DNA of 64,000 nt from Bacillus sp. PAMC26568 (GCF_014235785.1 NZ_CP060137.1:682001-746000), one strand, 5' to 3'; counted from the first letter of the stretch, positions 32,789 to 42,360 are shown. Notes: generated from the sequence alone by a model not told the origin. Translations and numbers: made by a program.

Positions 32789-34549
32789 ATGTATTTCATC
32801 TTGCTTGTTCTCGTTTCACTCATACCGCTAATGCTTGGAATGATCATTTATATGAACGAAAAAACCATCCTATCAAGAGCGATCGTCTATTTTTTGATTA
32901 TGCTTTTCATTTGGCAAATCGATGTTGCTCTTTTATATGGGACAAACTTATTTTCAATCGAAACAGCAGAAATGTTATTTAAAATTGGCCGTTTTGGTTC
33001 GATTATGATTATGCCGATCTTATTTTATTTCATGTATTTAATGATAACGGTCAAAGAAAATGGGGCAAAGAGAAAAGCGTGGTTCCGTTTTATTAACATA
33101 AAAACACTTTATATCTTAGTCTTATACAGTTTGCTTGTTTTCGCCATAAATTTATCCTCTTATGGAGTATCAGGCTTGAAAGTAATGGAACATGATTTTT
33201 ATCCAAATCATTATTATCCCATTTTCGGTTCTTTTAACTGGACGTATTACTTGAATGTCATTTTTATTTTCTTTAACATCATTCTGCTTATTAATGTTTC
33301 GAAGCAGCTGGAAAATAAGTATTTGAAATCCTTCAGTATTTTTTTCTGTACTTCAATCCTTTTTGTCTTCGTAAACGGCATTTTATCAGGCTATAGGGTG
33401 ATGCCTCTTTTTCTTTCAAGCTTTGGTTCTGTTCTATCAACGATGATTATCTTTATGGCTTATTTCATTATGCATTCAAAAAGAATTCAATATATGAACC
33501 GCGATTTGAGGGAGCAAAAGGATTTTCTCCATAAGGTAATGGATTTGAACCCAAGCTATATTTATGTAAAAAATCATGAGCTGAAATTCGTGCTTGTTAA
33601 CAAGGCTATGTCCACTTTGTACGGAAAAGAAGTGTCTGAACTAATCGGAAAGGTTGACTCAGACTTTAATGATCAGCCTGATCAAATTAAAAAAATCCGT
33701 GATGAAGAGCTGCGAATTTTGGCATGGGAAATGGAAAAATGGGCTGAACCTGAACTTGCCATCGATTCATCCGGGAATACACGCTGGATTGAAGTAACCA
33801 AAATACCAGTAAGATTAGAGGGAGAAACCTATATTCTTTGTATCGGAAATGATGTTACTCAAAAGAAAAGAGATGCAGAGGTGATTTTGAAATCTGAAAA
33901 AATGAGTGTAGTCGGAGAATTGGCTGCAAGCATCGCTCATGAAATCCGTAATCCGCTCACATCGATTAAAGGCTTTGTGCAAATTCTGCAGGAGGATGAG
34001 GGGAACCGGTCTAATCGGGAACATTTAAGAGTGATGTCAGAAGAAATTGACCGGATCAATGAGGTAGTCGGAGAACTGCTGCTGATTGCGAAACCTCAAG
34101 TAGAAAATGTGGTATCAGTTGATCTTCAAAGTGTTTTAGAAGATGTGATGACACTGATGAAAAGCAGCGCTGTTCATCATAACGCTATACTTAAGCTAGA
34201 AAAGACAGATGGCTTATTTAAAGTGAATGGCAATAAAAATCACTTAAAGCAAGTATTTATTAACTTGATAAAAAACGCGATTGAGTCCATGCCTGAGGGA
34301 GGTACGGTGCATACTAAAATCGATCGGAAAGCAGATGGATCCATTTGCATCTCGATTGCGGACCAGGGCATTGGTTTAAGGAAAGAGCGAATCGAAAAGC
34401 TCGGAGAACCTTTTTATACGACAAAGGATAAAGGGACAGGTCTTGGTTTAACCGTTTGCTATAAAATTATCCGTGAAGAGCACAGCGGGGAAATTAAGTT
34501 TGATAGCGAGGAAGGACGCGGAACGACTGTTCAAGTCATCCTTCCTTAG
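32789..34549 (+). CDS. Membrane sensor histidine kinase, sporulation-kinase-like, with PAS domain
   Basis: A 586-aa kinase. Residues 1-230 hold seven membrane helices, an integral sensor. Residues about 245-365 form a PAS domain (FLHKVMDLNPSYIYVKNHELKFVLVN). Residues about 370-440 are HisKA with phospho-acceptor H384 in SIAHEIRNPLTSIKG. The ATPase domain has N box NLIKNAIESM, G1 DQGIGL and G2 GTGLGL. The closest pattern is the KinA-E group that feeds the Spo0A phosphorelay. No response-regulator gene is adjacent, as expected for that group. GGAGTGA stands 8 bp before the ATG. Confidence 0.9.
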   Translation: MYFILLVLVSLIPLMLGMIIYMNEKTILSRAIVYFLIMLFIWQIDVALLYGTNLFSIETAEMLFKIGRFGSIMIMPILFYFMYLMITVKENGAKRKAWFRFINIKTLYILVLYSLLVFAINLSSYGVSGLKVMEHDFYPNHYYPIFGSFNWTYYLNVIFIFFNIILLINVSKQLENKYLKSFSIFFCTSILFVFVNGILSGYRVMPLFLSSFGSVLSTMIIFMAYFIMHSKRIQYMNRDLREQKDFLHKVMDLNPSYIYVKNHELKFVLVNKAMSTLYGKEVSELIGKVDSDFNDQPDQIKKIRDEELRILAWEMEKWAEPELAIDSSGNTRWIEVTKIPVRLEGETYILCIGNDVTQKKRDAEVILKSEKMSVVGELAASIAHEIRNPLTSIKGFVQILQEDEGNRSNREHLRVMSEEIDRINEVVGELLLIAKPQVENVVSVDLQSVLEDVMTLMKSSAVHHNAILKLEKTDGLFKVNGNKNHLKQVFINLIKNAIESMPEGGTVHTKIDRKADGSICISIADQGIGLRKERIEKLGEPFYTTKDKGTGLGLTVCYKIIREEHSGEIKFDSEEGRGTTVQVILP

Positions 34550-34561
34550 GGAAAATGTAAA

Positions 34562-34770
34562 CCCTAGGCTAGGCCGGGTTCCATTAAGCTTTCAGCGAAA
34601 TAATAAATAACTCTTCCGAGGTGCTAAAATATATTTTGTTTGCCAACATATATCTTAGCAATCTCATCCGAATGGTGCCCTGGAAACGGTAAAAAGCGAA
34701 ATCCAGGTCCCCATACGATCAGAATGGTGCCCTGGAAACCGGAAAAAGCGAAATCCAGGTACTCATTCAT
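34562..34770. repeat. Dispersed intergenic repeat, copy 2 (partner at 11404-11595)
   Basis: Aligns with copy 1 over its length. Its last part holds two tandem units of about 52 bp starting at 34670 and 34722: GAATGGTGCCCTGGAAAC, then CGG(T/A)AAAAAGCGAAATCCAGGT. In each, CCTGGA pairs with TCCAGG to make a hairpin. It fills the space between the histidine kinase gene and the 3' end of the convergent EamA gene. Confidence 0.78.
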
Positions 34771-34805
34771 ATATCGATCGATTAATTTAGAAAAAAAATC
34801 TAGAG

Positions 34806-35735
34806 TTATCCGTTTGCTGCTTTTGTTTTTTGCTTAAAGGCATTCGTTCCAATGACACCGGCAATGATAAAAAACGCACCAACCCAATGATAGGGATAAA
34901 TTTTTTCATTTAAAATAAGTGCACCAGCAATTATGGAAATAACGGTTGATAGATTAGCAAACACACTCATTTGTGAAGCAGGGATTTTTGAAAGGACATA
35001 GTTTGATAAAAAAGAGGTTAACAGTGTCGCTAAAACTCCTAAATAGAACGTGAATAATAGAAATGATGTGTTTGTCCATAACGAGATATATTGAACGAAA
35101 TCGCCTGCTGCAAGATGCTGGATGATGGCGTAAAGGTTAAAGAAGATAAAACCGAATGTCACCATGATAAAGCTCAGCTGCAGCGGCGAGTAAGAAACAG
35201 ACAGAAATCTTGCCATTACTGTATATCCGGCGATCGATAAACAGGCAATAAATAATAAGAAAAATCCAAGCATGCTGTTAAATTCGATGCTAGCGCCTTT
35301 CATAATGAAGATATAAACGACCCCGAAAATGGACATAAAAATAAAGAGAATTTGTACAATCGTTGTTTTCTCTTTTAAAAAGACAGAAGCCAGCACAGCG
35401 ATTAATATTGGGGCAAAAGCCATTAATATGCCGCCTTCAGCTGAAGACGTGTATAAAAGGCCGAACGCTTGAAAGCTAAAAAACATCGTCGGATAAAAGA
35501 GAGCGAGCAAAAGAAGATAAACAAAGGATTTGCCATTGTTTTTGAAGGACGGAAGTTTAATAGGCACAAAGAATTGCAGGATAAGCAAGACAAGAAAAGC
35601 AAGTGTAAATCGGTAGGATAATGTATCAGCCGGCGATGCATCCTCTAGTGCGAGCTTTGTAAATAAAAAGGAGAGTCCAACGATAGAAGCATTCAATAAA
35701 GCGCCAAGATAAGGGAGTACCTGTTCTGACTTCAT
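34806..35735 (-). CDS. EamA-family (DMT) transporter
   Basis: A 309-aa membrane protein with ten helices in two EamA repeats: GALLNASIVGLSFLFTKLAL opening the first, and CLSIAGYTVMARFLSVSYSP opening the second. It has a Lys-rich C-terminus (FKQKTKAANG). Known of the superfamily: export of amino acids or other small metabolites. The substrate is unclear. AGAGGAATGAGAG precedes the ATG. It is monocistronic and convergent with the kinase gene. Confidence 0.9.
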   Translation of the reverse strand: MKSEQVLPYLGALLNASIVGLSFLFTKLALEDASPADTLSYRFTLAFLVLLILQFFVPIKLPSFKNNGKSFVYLLLLALFYPTMFFSFQAFGLLYTSSAEGGILMAFAPILIAVLASVFLKEKTTIVQILFIFMSIFGVVYIFIMKGASIEFNSMLGFFLLFIACLSIAGYTVMARFLSVSYSPLQLSFIMVTFGFIFFNLYAIIQHLAAGDFVQYISLWTNTSFLLFTFYLGVLATLLTSFLSNYVLSKIPASQMSVFANLSTVISIIAGALILNEKIYPYHWVGAFFIIAGVIGTNAFKQKTKAANG

Positions 35736-35908
35736 CTCTCATTCCTCTTTTCTTATATCATATGTTCACCTTATCATGTTTTCTGGAATAGGGAAAAAGG
35801 TTGTATGATGAAATTTCCAATTATCAAGATGAGCTTGAGCAATCCTTGAGGGGTTTTAATATAGGATATGCTACTATAGTAACTATCTTGAATTAAAGAG
35901 GTGTTCAT

Positions 35909-36640
35909 ATGAAAATTGAAGTTTGGTCAGACTTTGTCTGTCCATTTTGTTATATAGGGAAACGCAGATTAGAAGAAGCACTTGCACATTTTCCGCATAA
36001 AGATCAAGTAGAAGTTGAGTTTAAAAGCTTTGAATTAGACCCTAACGCGCCAGTGAGCAGCGGGAAAAGCATTCATGAGGCACTTGCATCAAAGTACGGC
36101 ATGAGCATTGATCAGGCGAAGGATGCAAACGCAGGAGTCGGCAAGCAGGCAGCAGGTGTTGGTCTGACTTTTCGTTTTGATGAGATGAAACCAACAAACA
36201 CGTTTGATGCTCATCGCTTGGCAAAGTACGCAAAGCATCACGGAAAAGAAGCTGTCGTGACAGAAAAACTGCTTTATGCCTATTTCACGGAGTCTAAGGA
36301 TCTTGGCAATCTTGAAACGCTGGCAGACATTGGAGAAGCGTCAGGTCTTGATAGACAAGAAGCTTTAACGGTTCTTAATGACAAGACTGCTTTTGCAAAT
36401 GATGTCCGGAATGATGAGGGAATGGCAAAACAATACGGCATTAGCGGAGTTCCATACTTTGTGATTAATCAAAAATATGCCATTTCAGGGGCACAGCCGA
36501 CAGAAACATTTGCCGGAGCACTTCAAAAGGTATGGGAAGAAGAGAATCCTGCTCCGAAATTACAGGATCTTTCACCAGGAAACGGAGACGATGCATTCTG
36601 TGCTGATGGAAGCTGTGCGGTTCCGCCAAGAAATGAATAA
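35909..36640 (+). CDS. DsbA-family FrnE-like thiol oxidoreductase
   Basis: A 243-aa cytosolic protein of the DsbA/FrnE (2-hydroxychromene-2-carboxylate isomerase-like) group. The active pair is C11-C14 in DFVCPFCYIGKRR, and the cis-Pro loop is GISGVPYFVINQ (about residue 175). An extra C-terminal motif CADGSC could shuttle electrons, as described for FrnE of Deinococcus. B. subtilis YwbO is the likely counterpart. AAAGAGGTG lies 6-12 bp before ATG. It probably acts in cytosolic thiol or oxidative stress balance. Confidence 0.88.
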   Translation: MKIEVWSDFVCPFCYIGKRRLEEALAHFPHKDQVEVEFKSFELDPNAPVSSGKSIHEALASKYGMSIDQAKDANAGVGKQAAGVGLTFRFDEMKPTNTFDAHRLAKYAKHHGKEAVVTEKLLYAYFTESKDLGNLETLADIGEASGLDRQEALTVLNDKTAFANDVRNDEGMAKQYGISGVPYFVINQKYAISGAQPTETFAGALQKVWEEENPAPKLQDLSPGNGDDAFCADGSCAVPPRNE

Positions 36641-36703
36641 TCGTTTTAAATGAATCCTGCACAACATGTACTTCATTTATAATATGCCAAAAAAACCAAA
36701 AAT

Positions 36704-36737
36704 TAAGAGCCTGGAAACTGTTCCTAGGCTCTTTTTT
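36704..36737 (+). terminator. Terminator after the FrnE-like gene
   Basis: Stem AAGAGCCTGGAA / TTCCTAGGCTCTT (one mismatch) followed by T6. Confidence 0.85.
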
Positions 36738-36776
36738 GTCGTTTTTCACATGGGCTGTTCATTTGCGGTGGTTCAA

Positions 36777-36813
36777 TAAACAAAGAACGACCGGCCCAAC
36801 AGAGCCGGTTGTT
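36777..36813 (-). terminator. Terminator after ald
   Basis: AACGACCGGC pairs with GCCGGTTGTT, 8 bp past the ald stop. The tail on the minus strand is T-rich (TTCTTTGTTTATT). Confidence 0.75.
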
Positions 36814-36820
36814 CATCTAA

Positions 36821-37951
36821 TTAGTTTACTGCAATTTCTTTATCAAGAGCTACATCAACTGGAACGAATGTATAGCCAAGGTCACGGGCTACAGCTTCAT
36901 ACGTGATGTCGCCTTTTGCAACGTTAACACCAGCTTTAAGAGCAAGATTATCAGCGATTGCCTGATTAACGCCTTTGTTTGCGATTTGAAGTGCGTATGG
37001 CACTGTAACATTTGTAAGTGCGATTGTTGATGTTCTAGGAACAGCCCCAGGCATATTGGCAACAGCGTAATGAAGAACGCCATGCTTTTCATAAGTTGGG
37101 TTATCGTGAGTTGTGATGTGATCTACTGTTTCAACGATACCGCCTTGGTCGATTGCCACGTCAACGATGACAGAGCCTGGTTTCATTGATTGAACCATTG
37201 CTTCTGATACAAGTGTTGGAGCTTTAGCCCCAGGAATTAATACAGCACAGATTAATAGGTCTGCTTCTGCAACAGCATTTGCAATATTGATAGGATTAGA
37301 CATTAATGTCTTAATTTGATTTCCGAAGATATCATCCAATTCACGAAGACGGTCAGCACTCAGGTCAATAATTGTAACATCTGCGCCTAAGCCGATCGCC
37401 ATTTTTGCAGCATTTGTTCCAACAACTCCGCCGCCGATGATTGTTACTTTACCGCGGCTTACACCGGGAACGCCTGCAAGCAGAATGCCTTTGCCGCCTT
37501 TTGGTTTTTCCAGGAATTGTGCGCCGATTTGAGCAGCCATGCGTCCAGCTACCTCACTCATTGGCGTTAACAATGGCAGTGTGCGTCCTGTTGTTACTGT
37601 TTCGTAAGCAATTGCAGTGACACCTTTATTTTTAAGTGCTTCTGCTAAAGTTGGTTCAGCAGCTAAATGCAGGTAAGTGAAAAGAATAAGTCCATCGCGG
37701 AAATATTCGTATTCTGATGGTAAAGGTTCTTTTACCTTCATAACCATTTCAGCAGCCCATACATCTTTAACATCTTCAGCAATGATTGCACCAGCCGCAG
37801 CGTAGTCTTCATTAGTGAAACCGCTTCCAATACCAGCGTCTTTTTGGATAAGTACTTTATGTCCAGTTGCCACCAATTGTGTAACCCCGCCAGGCGTTAA
37901 TGCAACACGATTTTCATTATTTTTAATCTCTCCAGGAACTCCAATAATCAT
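36821..37951 (-). CDS. ald: Alanine dehydrogenase
   Basis: A 376-aa NAD-dependent enzyme that converts L-alanine to pyruvate and ammonia, needed for growth on alanine and for sporulation in relatives. The N-terminus [20 protein letters not shown] is typical. Substrate-binding K74 and catalytic H95 are in place, and the NAD motif is [28 protein letters not shown] lies upstream of the ATG. The PucR-type activator gene lies directly upstream on the same strand, with a 153-bp gap that should hold the ald promoter. Confidence 0.97.
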   Translation of the reverse strand: MIIGVPGEIKNNENRVALTPGGVTQLVATGHKVLIQKDAGIGSGFTNEDYAAAGAIIAEDVKDVWAAEMVMKVKEPLPSEYEYFRDGLILFTYLHLAAEPTLAEALKNKGVTAIAYETVTTGRTLPLLTPMSEVAGRMAAQIGAQFLEKPKGGKGILLAGVPGVSRGKVTIIGGGVVGTNAAKMAIGLGADVTIIDLSADRLRELDDIFGNQIKTLMSNPINIANAVAEADLLICAVLIPGAKAPTLVSEAMVQSMKPGSVIVDVAIDQGGIVETVDHITTHDNPTYEKHGVLHYAVANMPGAVPRTSTIALTNVTVPYALQIANKGVNQAIADNLALKAGVNVAKGDITYEAVARDLGYTFVPVDVALDKEIAVN

Positions 37952-38094
37952 TTGAAACCCTTCCTCCTTTAAGCGTGCAGTTCAACCTGCGCAGCTTTTA
38001 AAAAAATGTGTGATGATTTCTTGAATATGAGATTAGTATAAAGCGTTTTCTTACACATTTGTTTGTTTAAAAAAGAGAAAGGATTTCTGGTCTT

Positions 38095-38110
38095 TTGTGA
38101 AATTTCACAA
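38095..38110. promoter_or_regulatory. 16-bp perfect palindrome at the adeR stop, upstream of ald
   Basis: TTGTGAAATTTCACAA, a perfect palindrome overlapping the stop of adeR and about 145 bp before ald. It resembles CRP/Rex-type half-sites (TGTGA / TCACA), but the spacer is 4 bp instead of 6. It may be an operator or a small 3' hairpin. Confidence 0.4.
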
Positions 38111-39337
38111 ACTCATTTTATCGAGCTTTAAATGAAGATATACTGTTATTTTTTGGTTGGGATCTCTTAAATCAAGTTCAGCAATTTGAGAAATGCGTTT
38201 CATGCGATAGCTTAATGTATTGACATGAACATTAAGCGCTTTGGCCGCTTCATTTACATTGCTGTCTTTGTCCAAGTAAATCTCCAATGTTTCAATAAGG
38301 TTTGTGTGGTGCACGTCGTCGTATTCTTTGAGTCTTCTGAGCGCGTAATTGAGAAATCCTTCTTGCTTGTGTTTTTCGTGCAGCAAGTCTAGATATTGAT
38401 AGATCCCCAGTTCAGAAAAGCTGATCAGTCCTTCGGTTTCTTTACCAAAACGCTTCTTAATATTTTGAACGGCAATTGCTTCTTTATAGCTGAGTTCGAT
38501 TTGGTCGGTTTGAGTGTATATACTTCCTATTCCCGCTTTCACATGCTCGATTTTAAATCGTTCTTTAAGCTGAAGGATGGTCCAATCCACAAATTGTTTG
38601 ATATCAGTAAGAGGCTGATTGCTTTTAGGAGAAAGCAGAATGATCAGTTCATTTTGATCAAGAGTAGATAGGATGATATGAACCTGCTGCGTTGTTTGAA
38701 GCAGGTAATTGATTTGTTTTTCGGTCGGTTCCTTAATCTCTTCATTGAATCGGAATAAGACCACAGAGTGCTTTGATGGAGGAGTGATGCCGATTTCATG
38801 AAAACCATTTGAGATGTCATTCTCATGATGAATATGTCCGGTCAGCAGCTTCCAGAAAAACTCTTGATTTCTTTCTTCTTTTTTCGATTTGCGATTATGC
38901 AAATTTAGAAGTTTATTCTTTACAACCTGAGCGGCTTTTTTAAGGAGATCAAGCTCATCGTCGCTCAATGTTTTATTAATTTCCAGAGCCCATATAAAAC
39001 CAAGGACCTCGTTGTTTTTCCAAATGGAGATAGCGATCCGGTTGCCAAGTCCCACCTCATCGATGTTTTTTACACGAATCGGATCATCTGTCTGCAGGAG
39101 GGTGGGAATGGTTCCGTCTCTCCATAGGCTGTTAATGACCTTTTCAGGGACGCGGCGGCCGATGATGGTTGAGATTCTTGCAGGGTCTGTGCAATCATCG
39201 TGAGTACTGTAGGCAAGAAGGCGGTGATTAATATCTTCTATAGTAATCGGACATTGAAGAACTTCACTGATACGATCTGCAACATCTTCAAGCCGGTCAG
39301 CATTATATTTAAAAGCATCATTAGCTGATAGGTTCAT
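38105..39337 (-). CDS. adeR: PucR-family activator of alanine dehydrogenase, AdeR-like
   Basis: A 410-aa regulator: an N-terminal GAF-like sensory half (ISEVLQCPITIEDINHRLLAYST), a GGDEF-like middle domain of the CdaR type (LKERFKIEHVKAGIGSIYTQ), and a C-terminal PucR helix-turn-helix with DSNVNEAAKALNVHVNTLSY and RMKRISQIAELDL. Size, order and position next to ald match B. subtilis AdeR, which activates ald in response to alanine. AGCAGGTGAATC precedes the ATG. It can be expected to bind between 37952 and 38104. Confidence 0.88.
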   Translation of the reverse strand: MNLSANDAFKYNADRLEDVADRISEVLQCPITIEDINHRLLAYSTHDDCTDPARISTIIGRRVPEKVINSLWRDGTIPTLLQTDDPIRVKNIDEVGLGNRIAISIWKNNEVLGFIWALEINKTLSDDELDLLKKAAQVVKNKLLNLHNRKSKKEERNQEFFWKLLTGHIHHENDISNGFHEIGITPPSKHSVVLFRFNEEIKEPTEKQINYLLQTTQQVHIILSTLDQNELIILLSPKSNQPLTDIKQFVDWTILQLKERFKIEHVKAGIGSIYTQTDQIELSYKEAIAVQNIKKRFGKETEGLISFSELGIYQYLDLLHEKHKQEGFLNYALRRLKEYDDVHHTNLIETLEIYLDKDSNVNEAAKALNVHVNTLSYRMKRISQIAELDLRDPNQKITVYLHLKLDKMSL

Positions 39338-39489
39338 TGTGATTCACCTGCTTTTTCTATTTAAAATTTTGTAAAAGCCATGGGGATGAATTAATTTTCT
39401 AAAGGTACATCCTTATGGATATTATGTTACTAGCATTTGTAAAAATCAACAAAAAGGGAGAATGCGCTTTTTGTTTTTTGACAATGTAA

Positions 39490-39522
39490 AAAAACGGCGT
39501 CAGATGACGGCCGTTAATTTTT
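39490..39522. terminator. Terminator downstream of the second 3'-end element
   Basis: Stem AACGGCGTCA / TGACGGCCGTT with one bulge. The minus strand has T7 after it. It would end transcripts of the minus-strand epimerase gene after the element at 39549-39666. Confidence 0.75.
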
Positions 39523-39548
39523 TAGATATAAGAAAGTGTAAGATTTAG

Positions 39549-39666
39549 CGCATTGATAGCGGGCGGAGTCGCCCAACTCCCCGCCGAGAACAAATCGGCC
39601 AAAAAGTCAGAACTGGACTTTTATGCCGGATTCTTATCTGTCCTGCGCTATACGGGCGCTTGCGCT
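39549..39666 (-). repeat. 3'-end repeat element, copy 2 (partner at 13266-13378)
   Basis: Homologous to copy 1, with one extra segment of about 19 bp (CGCCGAGAACAAATCGGC, itself a small hairpin CCGA / TCGG). It starts 5 bp after the stop codon of the minus-strand epimerase gene and is followed by a terminator on that strand, the same order as copy 1. Confidence 0.82.
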
Positions 39667-39670
39667 TTTC

Positions 39671-40702
39671 TTAATAGTAGACTTTCCATTTTTCCAGCAG
39701 CTTCTGTTCTTGATGAAGAGATATACCAGCTTTGCGCTCTCTATCTAAACGAGCCAGATCCCATTCATAGACATCCTTCAGAGTATAATCAAGCGGTCTG
39801 AATGTCAGTCCGTTCTCAATTGCTTTTTCAATATTCAGCCTGAAAAATCCTTTCCAAGGCTCAGAATCAGAACCGTCTATTCCAAAATGCTCCGGAATCC
39901 AAAGCGGCATTTGAACCCAAGGAGATATTTTTTCATCGAATAGGAATTTTTCGCTTACCCACTTGATTTCAGCGTTGCTCCCTGTTACTTTCTTGCATTC
40001 ATTTAAGAGCTCTTCCATTGTGATTTGAGGCCCAGTGGCATTGAAAACACCAGCCACTTGTTTTTCCGCCATTTCAACGATCCATTTGCCTAAGTCACGG
40101 GTATCAATCAATTGAACGGGTCTATCAGGATCTCCCGGTGCTAATACAGTTCCGCCTTTAGCAATCCTATTTACCCAATAAGGTAAACGATCTGTATAAT
40201 CATTCGGTCCAACAAGCTGTCCCGCACGAATATGCAGCACTTTTCCGGGCATATATTCATCCGCGGTCTTCTCGCATAGTGCTTTTAATGCACCATAATG
40301 AATCAAGCGCTTTTGTTTCGTTTCGTCTGCATAGATCTCCTGAAGAATTTCAGATGAAATCGTTTCAACCTCTGCTTTTTCATCAATCCCAGCTTTTATG
40401 GGATTCGGCAGAACAGATAAGCTTGAAATAAAAGTATAATGCTTGATGCGTGAAGATAGCTGCTGCATAACATCCTCAATATGTTTTGGAACGAAACCGC
40501 ATGTATCAACGACTGCATCCCATGAACGGTTTTGCAAAGCGCGAACATCATTCTCACGATCTCCGATTAAATGCTCAGCTTCAGGAAAGAGATTTTGCTG
40601 TGATCCCCTATTGAATAGTATAACGCTGTGGCCTTTTTTCATTGCTGCTTCAACAATATGCTTTCCAAGAAAACGAGTTCCGCCTAAAACAAGAAGCTTC
40701 AT
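39671..40702 (-). CDS. NAD-dependent epimerase/dehydratase-like SDR protein
   Basis: A 343-aa extended/atypical SDR. The N-terminal nucleotide motif is LLVLGGTRFLGKHIV. The stretch YGALKALCE supplies the YxxxK pair of the active site, and LIDTRDLGKWIV and FNATGPQITMEEL are typical of the isoflavone-reductase/epimerase-like group. The substrate is unknown. CTGGAGGTATCC stands 4-15 bp before the ATG. It is divergent from yueD, and its stop is followed by a repeated 3' element. Confidence 0.85.
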   Translation of the reverse strand: MKLLVLGGTRFLGKHIVEAAMKKGHSVILFNRGSQQNLFPEAEHLIGDRENDVRALQNRSWDAVVDTCGFVPKHIEDVMQQLSSRIKHYTFISSLSVLPNPIKAGIDEKAEVETISSEILQEIYADETKQKRLIHYGALKALCEKTADEYMPGKVLHIRAGQLVGPNDYTDRLPYWVNRIAKGGTVLAPGDPDRPVQLIDTRDLGKWIVEMAEKQVAGVFNATGPQITMEELLNECKKVTGSNAEIKWVSEKFLFDEKISPWVQMPLWIPEHFGIDGSDSEPWKGFFRLNIEKAIENGLTFRPLDYTLKDVYEWDLARLDRERKAGISLHQEQKLLEKWKVYY

Positions 40703-40782
40703 TATGGATACCTCCAGATCTAAGTTCTATTAGATGATGTGAAACTTTGATAAAATAATGGAAAGAAGGAAGGAGCGATCAT

Positions 40783-41535
40783 ATGAATACTACGATTATT
40801 ACTGGTGCTTCACGAGGACTAGGCGAAGCGATTGTAAAACAGCTATTAAAACCCGATCATCAAATCATCTATCTCTCAAGATCTGAAAATAAAGAACTAA
40901 GACAGCATGCTGTTGAAAATGGGGCTGTCCTCCATTTTGTTCCATGCGATTTATCAAATGCTGCTCAAATTGAAGCTGCGATTCCAGCTATTTTCGAAAA
41001 GATTGACTGGAGTTCAGCAGATAAGGTGACCCTTATTAACAATGCAGGCACAGTTGATCCGATGAAGCCGGTTGGGAAAGCATCAGTTTCAGAGATTGAA
41101 GCGCATGTTCAGCTGAATTTAATCGCTCCAATGGTTTTATCTAACGCTTTTGCCGCACAAACGGAGACTGCTGATACTGATAAAGTGGTTGTCAATATCT
41201 CATCAGGTGCGGCAAATAATCCGATTTACGGATGGAATGCTTACTGCAGTTCGAAAGCGGGATTAGATATGTTCACCAAGGTATTCGGGCTTGAGCAAAG
41301 ACAGGCAAAGCATCCTGTTACTGTTCTATCATTCTCACCTGGAATAATGGATACAGATATGCAAGGCACGATCCGTAATTCGAAGCCTGAAGACTTTGCA
41401 GAAGTTGCCCGATTCCAGGAATATCACGAAACAGGCAAGCTAAGATCTGCTGATTTTGTAGCAGGTGTGCTGCTGAGATTGTTAGGCGGTCCCCTTGAAA
41501 ATGGACGAGTGTATGACATCAAAGAATTAATTTAA
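40783..41535 (+). CDS. yueD: YueD-type short-chain dehydrogenase (benzil reductase family)
   Basis: A 250-aa classical SDR, similar to B. subtilis/B. cereus YueD, an NADPH-dependent benzil reductase of the sepiapterin-reductase group. Seen: TIITGASRGLGEAIV (cofactor motif), LINNAGTVDP, ISSGAA (catalytic Ser), YCSSK (Tyr and Lys) and SFSPGIMDTDM. The natural substrate is unknown. GAAGGAGCGATC lies 6-14 bp before ATG. It is followed by a terminator and a loosely periodic array. Confidence 0.9.
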   Translation: MNTTIITGASRGLGEAIVKQLLKPDHQIIYLSRSENKELRQHAVENGAVLHFVPCDLSNAAQIEAAIPAIFEKIDWSSADKVTLINNAGTVDPMKPVGKASVSEIEAHVQLNLIAPMVLSNAFAAQTETADTDKVVVNISSGAANNPIYGWNAYCSSKAGLDMFTKVFGLEQRQAKHPVTVLSFSPGIMDTDMQGTIRNSKPEDFAEVARFQEYHETGKLRSADFVAGVLLRLLGGPLENGRVYDIKELI

Positions 41536-41542
41536 TTAGCTG

Positions 41543-41576
41543 CGGGACATTCTGTTAGGGAATGTTCCGTTTTTTT
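41543..41576 (+). terminator. Terminator after yueD
   Basis: Stem CGGGACATTC / GAATGTTCCG with a short loop and T7. Confidence 0.88.
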
Positions 41577-41608
41577 CTTTAGAGATATATGATTCGGTTT
41601 TTCTTCTA

Positions 41609-41680
41609 GCTCAATAAAACATCGATACAGGACCCGAAAATCCTGGTTTACGGATAATAAATCATAGAGTTACCGACTAG
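41609..41680. repeat. Weak periodic array related to the CGGATAAT type
   Basis: CTCAATAAAAC (41609), CCGAAAAT (41634), CGGATAAT (41651) and CCGACTAG (41673) recall the units at 28303 and 55630, with spacings of 25, 17 and 22 bp. It sits after the yueD terminator, before the 3' end of a convergent gene. Confidence 0.4.
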
Positions 41681-41708
41681 CCTATCCCCGGCACTGCCTT
41701 TTTTCTGC

Positions 41709-42200
41709 TCACGAAACACTCAGTTCTTTGCTCCAGCTTCCTTGAAGCTTGCGGATGTAAATAATTTGACCAACATGACTTGCATTGTGAATAGTAACGT
41801 TTAGCAGAACGGAAATCCAAGGCTCGTTATTGTCTTCACGAACATCAGATTGCAGCTGTTCGTCCGGTGTTTTTTCCAATTCATTTATCCATTCTTTCAT
41901 GACAAGAAACAGCTGTTCTTTTGTATCGAGCCAGCTTTCACCTTCCTTGATGGAGAATGTTTCATCATTGGAATGGGGATGACTTGATAAGGTCTCTTTT
42001 TTAAAAAGCTTAAGATGCCTTGTGTTATAGAAAACCAAGTGATTCACAATCTCCCAAATAGAGTGAAGAGCATCATCTTTCTTCCATGCTGCTTGTTTTT
42101 CTGTTACATCTGTAAGAGCAGTTTCTAAAGAAGCAAACCAATTATCTTCAAAAAAGCATGCCAGCAATTGTTCCTTAAAAATGTTTTTTGCAGAATCCAT
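41709..42200 (-). CDS. DinB-superfamily protein
   Basis: A 163-aa four-helix protein of the DinB/YfiT group. Histidines at NHLVFYNTRHLK and NASHVGQIIYIRKLQG fit the usual three-His metal site. Family members bind a divalent metal, and some act as thiol-dependent transferases. The role here is unknown. AAAGGAGATG lies 7-16 bp before ATG. It is convergent with yueD. Confidence 0.85.
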   Translation of the reverse strand: MDSAKNIFKEQLLACFFEDNWFASLETALTDVTEKQAAWKKDDALHSIWEIVNHLVFYNTRHLKLFKKETLSSHPHSNDETFSIKEGESWLDTKEQLFLVMKEWINELEKTPDEQLQSDVREDNNEPWISVLLNVTIHNASHVGQIIYIRKLQGSWSKELSVS

Positions 42201-42272
42201 TCATTCATCTCCTTTATATAAGACTTTCCACAAGTCACCTGGATTTTCCTTTCTCAATCTCGGAAAATCATT

Positions 42273-42289
42273 TTCACATCATTTCACAT
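42273..42289 (+). promoter_or_regulatory. Direct repeat TTCACAT upstream of secreted coiled-coil protein
   Basis: TTCACAT at 42273 and again at 42283, 10 bp apart, about 75 bp before the start. Response-regulator sites of the OmpR class are typically such direct repeats one helical turn apart. Confidence 0.4.
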
Positions 42290-42360
42290 AATTCTCCCAT
42301 TATGTTATGACATCAAATGGATAGGATAAGGAAGAAAGATAAAAAAGGAGTGATGGAAAA

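Noticed and set aside
34640-34837. 65-codon frame inside the dispersed repeat
   Set aside because: It lies in the repeated element, has no ribosome site and a composition set by the tandem unit.
38095-38110. Rex or CRP/Fnr binding site upstream of ald
   Set aside because: TTGTGAAATTTCACAA has the right half-sites, but the spacer between TGTGA and TCACA is 4 bp, whereas Rex and CRP/Fnr sites need 6. It is reported only as a palindrome.
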